From the NCBI RefSeq assembly GCF_000154285.1, contig NZ_DS483478.1, positions 1 to 64,000 on the forward strand: DNA of 64,000 nucleotides, read 5' to 3'. The notes below the pieces were generated by a model. That model was not told where the DNA came from. It saw nothing but the letters and a program-made list of their open reading frames with translations, and ran no database searches. Positions 63,841-64,000 of the stretch are shown here, piece by piece; within the stretch, counting starts at the first letter, position 1; every line of letters begins with the position of its first letter. Both the position numbers and the translations under genes were made by a program. Source of the DNA: Amedibacillus dolichus DSM 3991 (GTDB lineage Bacteria; Bacillota_I; Bacilli_A; Erysipelotrichales; Erysipelotrichaceae).

Positions 63841-64000
63841 ATGAAGCTAAGCGAACTCATTGCTTATTATCGCAAGCTCAACAATCTAAGCTTAGAAGCT
63901 ATCGGCGATTATGTCGGTGTTGCAAAATCAACTGTCAAGCGGTGGGAATCCGGGGAATCGAAAAATATTCCGGAGGCAAAGTTGGAAAAGCTTTCCGAAC
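63841..64000 (+). CDS. XRE-family repressor, N-terminal part (cut by window end)
   Basis: The first 53 residues are visible: MKLSELIAYYRKLNNLSLEAIGDYVGVAKSTVKRWESGES...PEAKLEKLSE, a lambda-type HTH. RBS AGGTGATATTC precedes the ATG. Divergent placement from dinB with an operator between them suggests a LexA-like or HdiR-like SOS repressor (XRE plus S24 peptidase), but the C-terminal domain is outside the window. Confidence 0.8.
   Translation, partial: MKLSELIAYYRKLNNLSLEAIGDYVGVAKSTVKRWESGESKNIPEAKLEKLSE

Overview
The window comes from a low-GC Gram-positive bacterium (Bacillota). T-box leaders, a YtrA-type GntR/ABC operon, the rpsF-ssb-rpsR-yybS-gdpP-rplI-dnaB-walJ-rlmH gene order, a GlgC/GlgD pair, AGGAGG ribosome binding sites and a sortase-type surface anchor all point that way. 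The mix (Rpn-family transposase remnants, a probable queuosine-salvage pair, RDD/PHP and ECF proteins) would suit the Erysipelotrichia, but that finer placement is inference and no search was run. Most of the window is ordinary chromosome; accessory DNA is concentrated in 0-5 kb, 16-17 kb and 32-34.6 kb.

Layout. 0-4.5 kb is a mobile-element patch: an IS3-family element inserted in a decayed Rpn/PD-(D/E)XK transposase pseudogene, a small EF-hand/GH3-like protein, and a second, different IS3-family (IS150-like) element. 4.5-10 kb carries an SDR oxidoreductase, a cytidylate-kinase-like protein, mnmG and prfA-prmC. 10-13 kb has a Fic AMP-transferase, ndk, tdk and rpmE. 13-15.9 kb is a GntR/ABC operon with a palindromic operator. 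A second, near-identical copy of the first IS lies at 16-17.3 kb. 17.4-25.4 kb holds a membrane protein, a sortase-anchored GH3 (NagZ-type) hydrolase with a probable cre site, metG behind a T-box, and an RDD-PHP fusion. 25.5-28.4 kb has two riboswitch-led units: a yybP-ykoY-type leader before a cation antiporter, and a preQ1-I-like leader before a nucleoside hydrolase plus ECF S component, read here as queuosine salvage.

29-34.6 kb contains a MerR/ABC operon with a classic 19-bp-spacer promoter, a VanZ-like protein and two XRE regulators with small membrane-protein partners. 34.9-38.5 kb is pgk-tpiA and guaB. 38.8-40 kb is a LytTR regulator with a LiaF-like membrane protein. 40.3-44 kb is glgC-glgD-glgA (glycogen synthesis). 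44.3-47.3 kb is a TrpXYZ-type ABC importer under a T-box. 47.4-55.9 kb is the conserved rpsF...rlmH cluster followed by an SseB/EF-Tu-like fusion. 56-64 kb has a MATE pump, ispD, mscL, a ClpC-like ATPase with a damaged second ATPase domain, a CyuA-type cysteine desulfidase, and a dinB unit whose promoter overlaps a perfect inverted repeat next to a divergent XRE repressor cut by the window edge.

I saw no tRNA, rRNA, CRISPR array, cas genes or prophage, and no obvious multi-gene defence island. The most interesting candidates are the queuosine-salvage locus, the RDD-PHP fusion with altered metal ligands, the ClpC-like protein with a non-canonical D2, the SseB/EF-Tu-like fusion, and several perfectly palindromic operators beside their likely regulators. 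All family names are from reading the sequence only.
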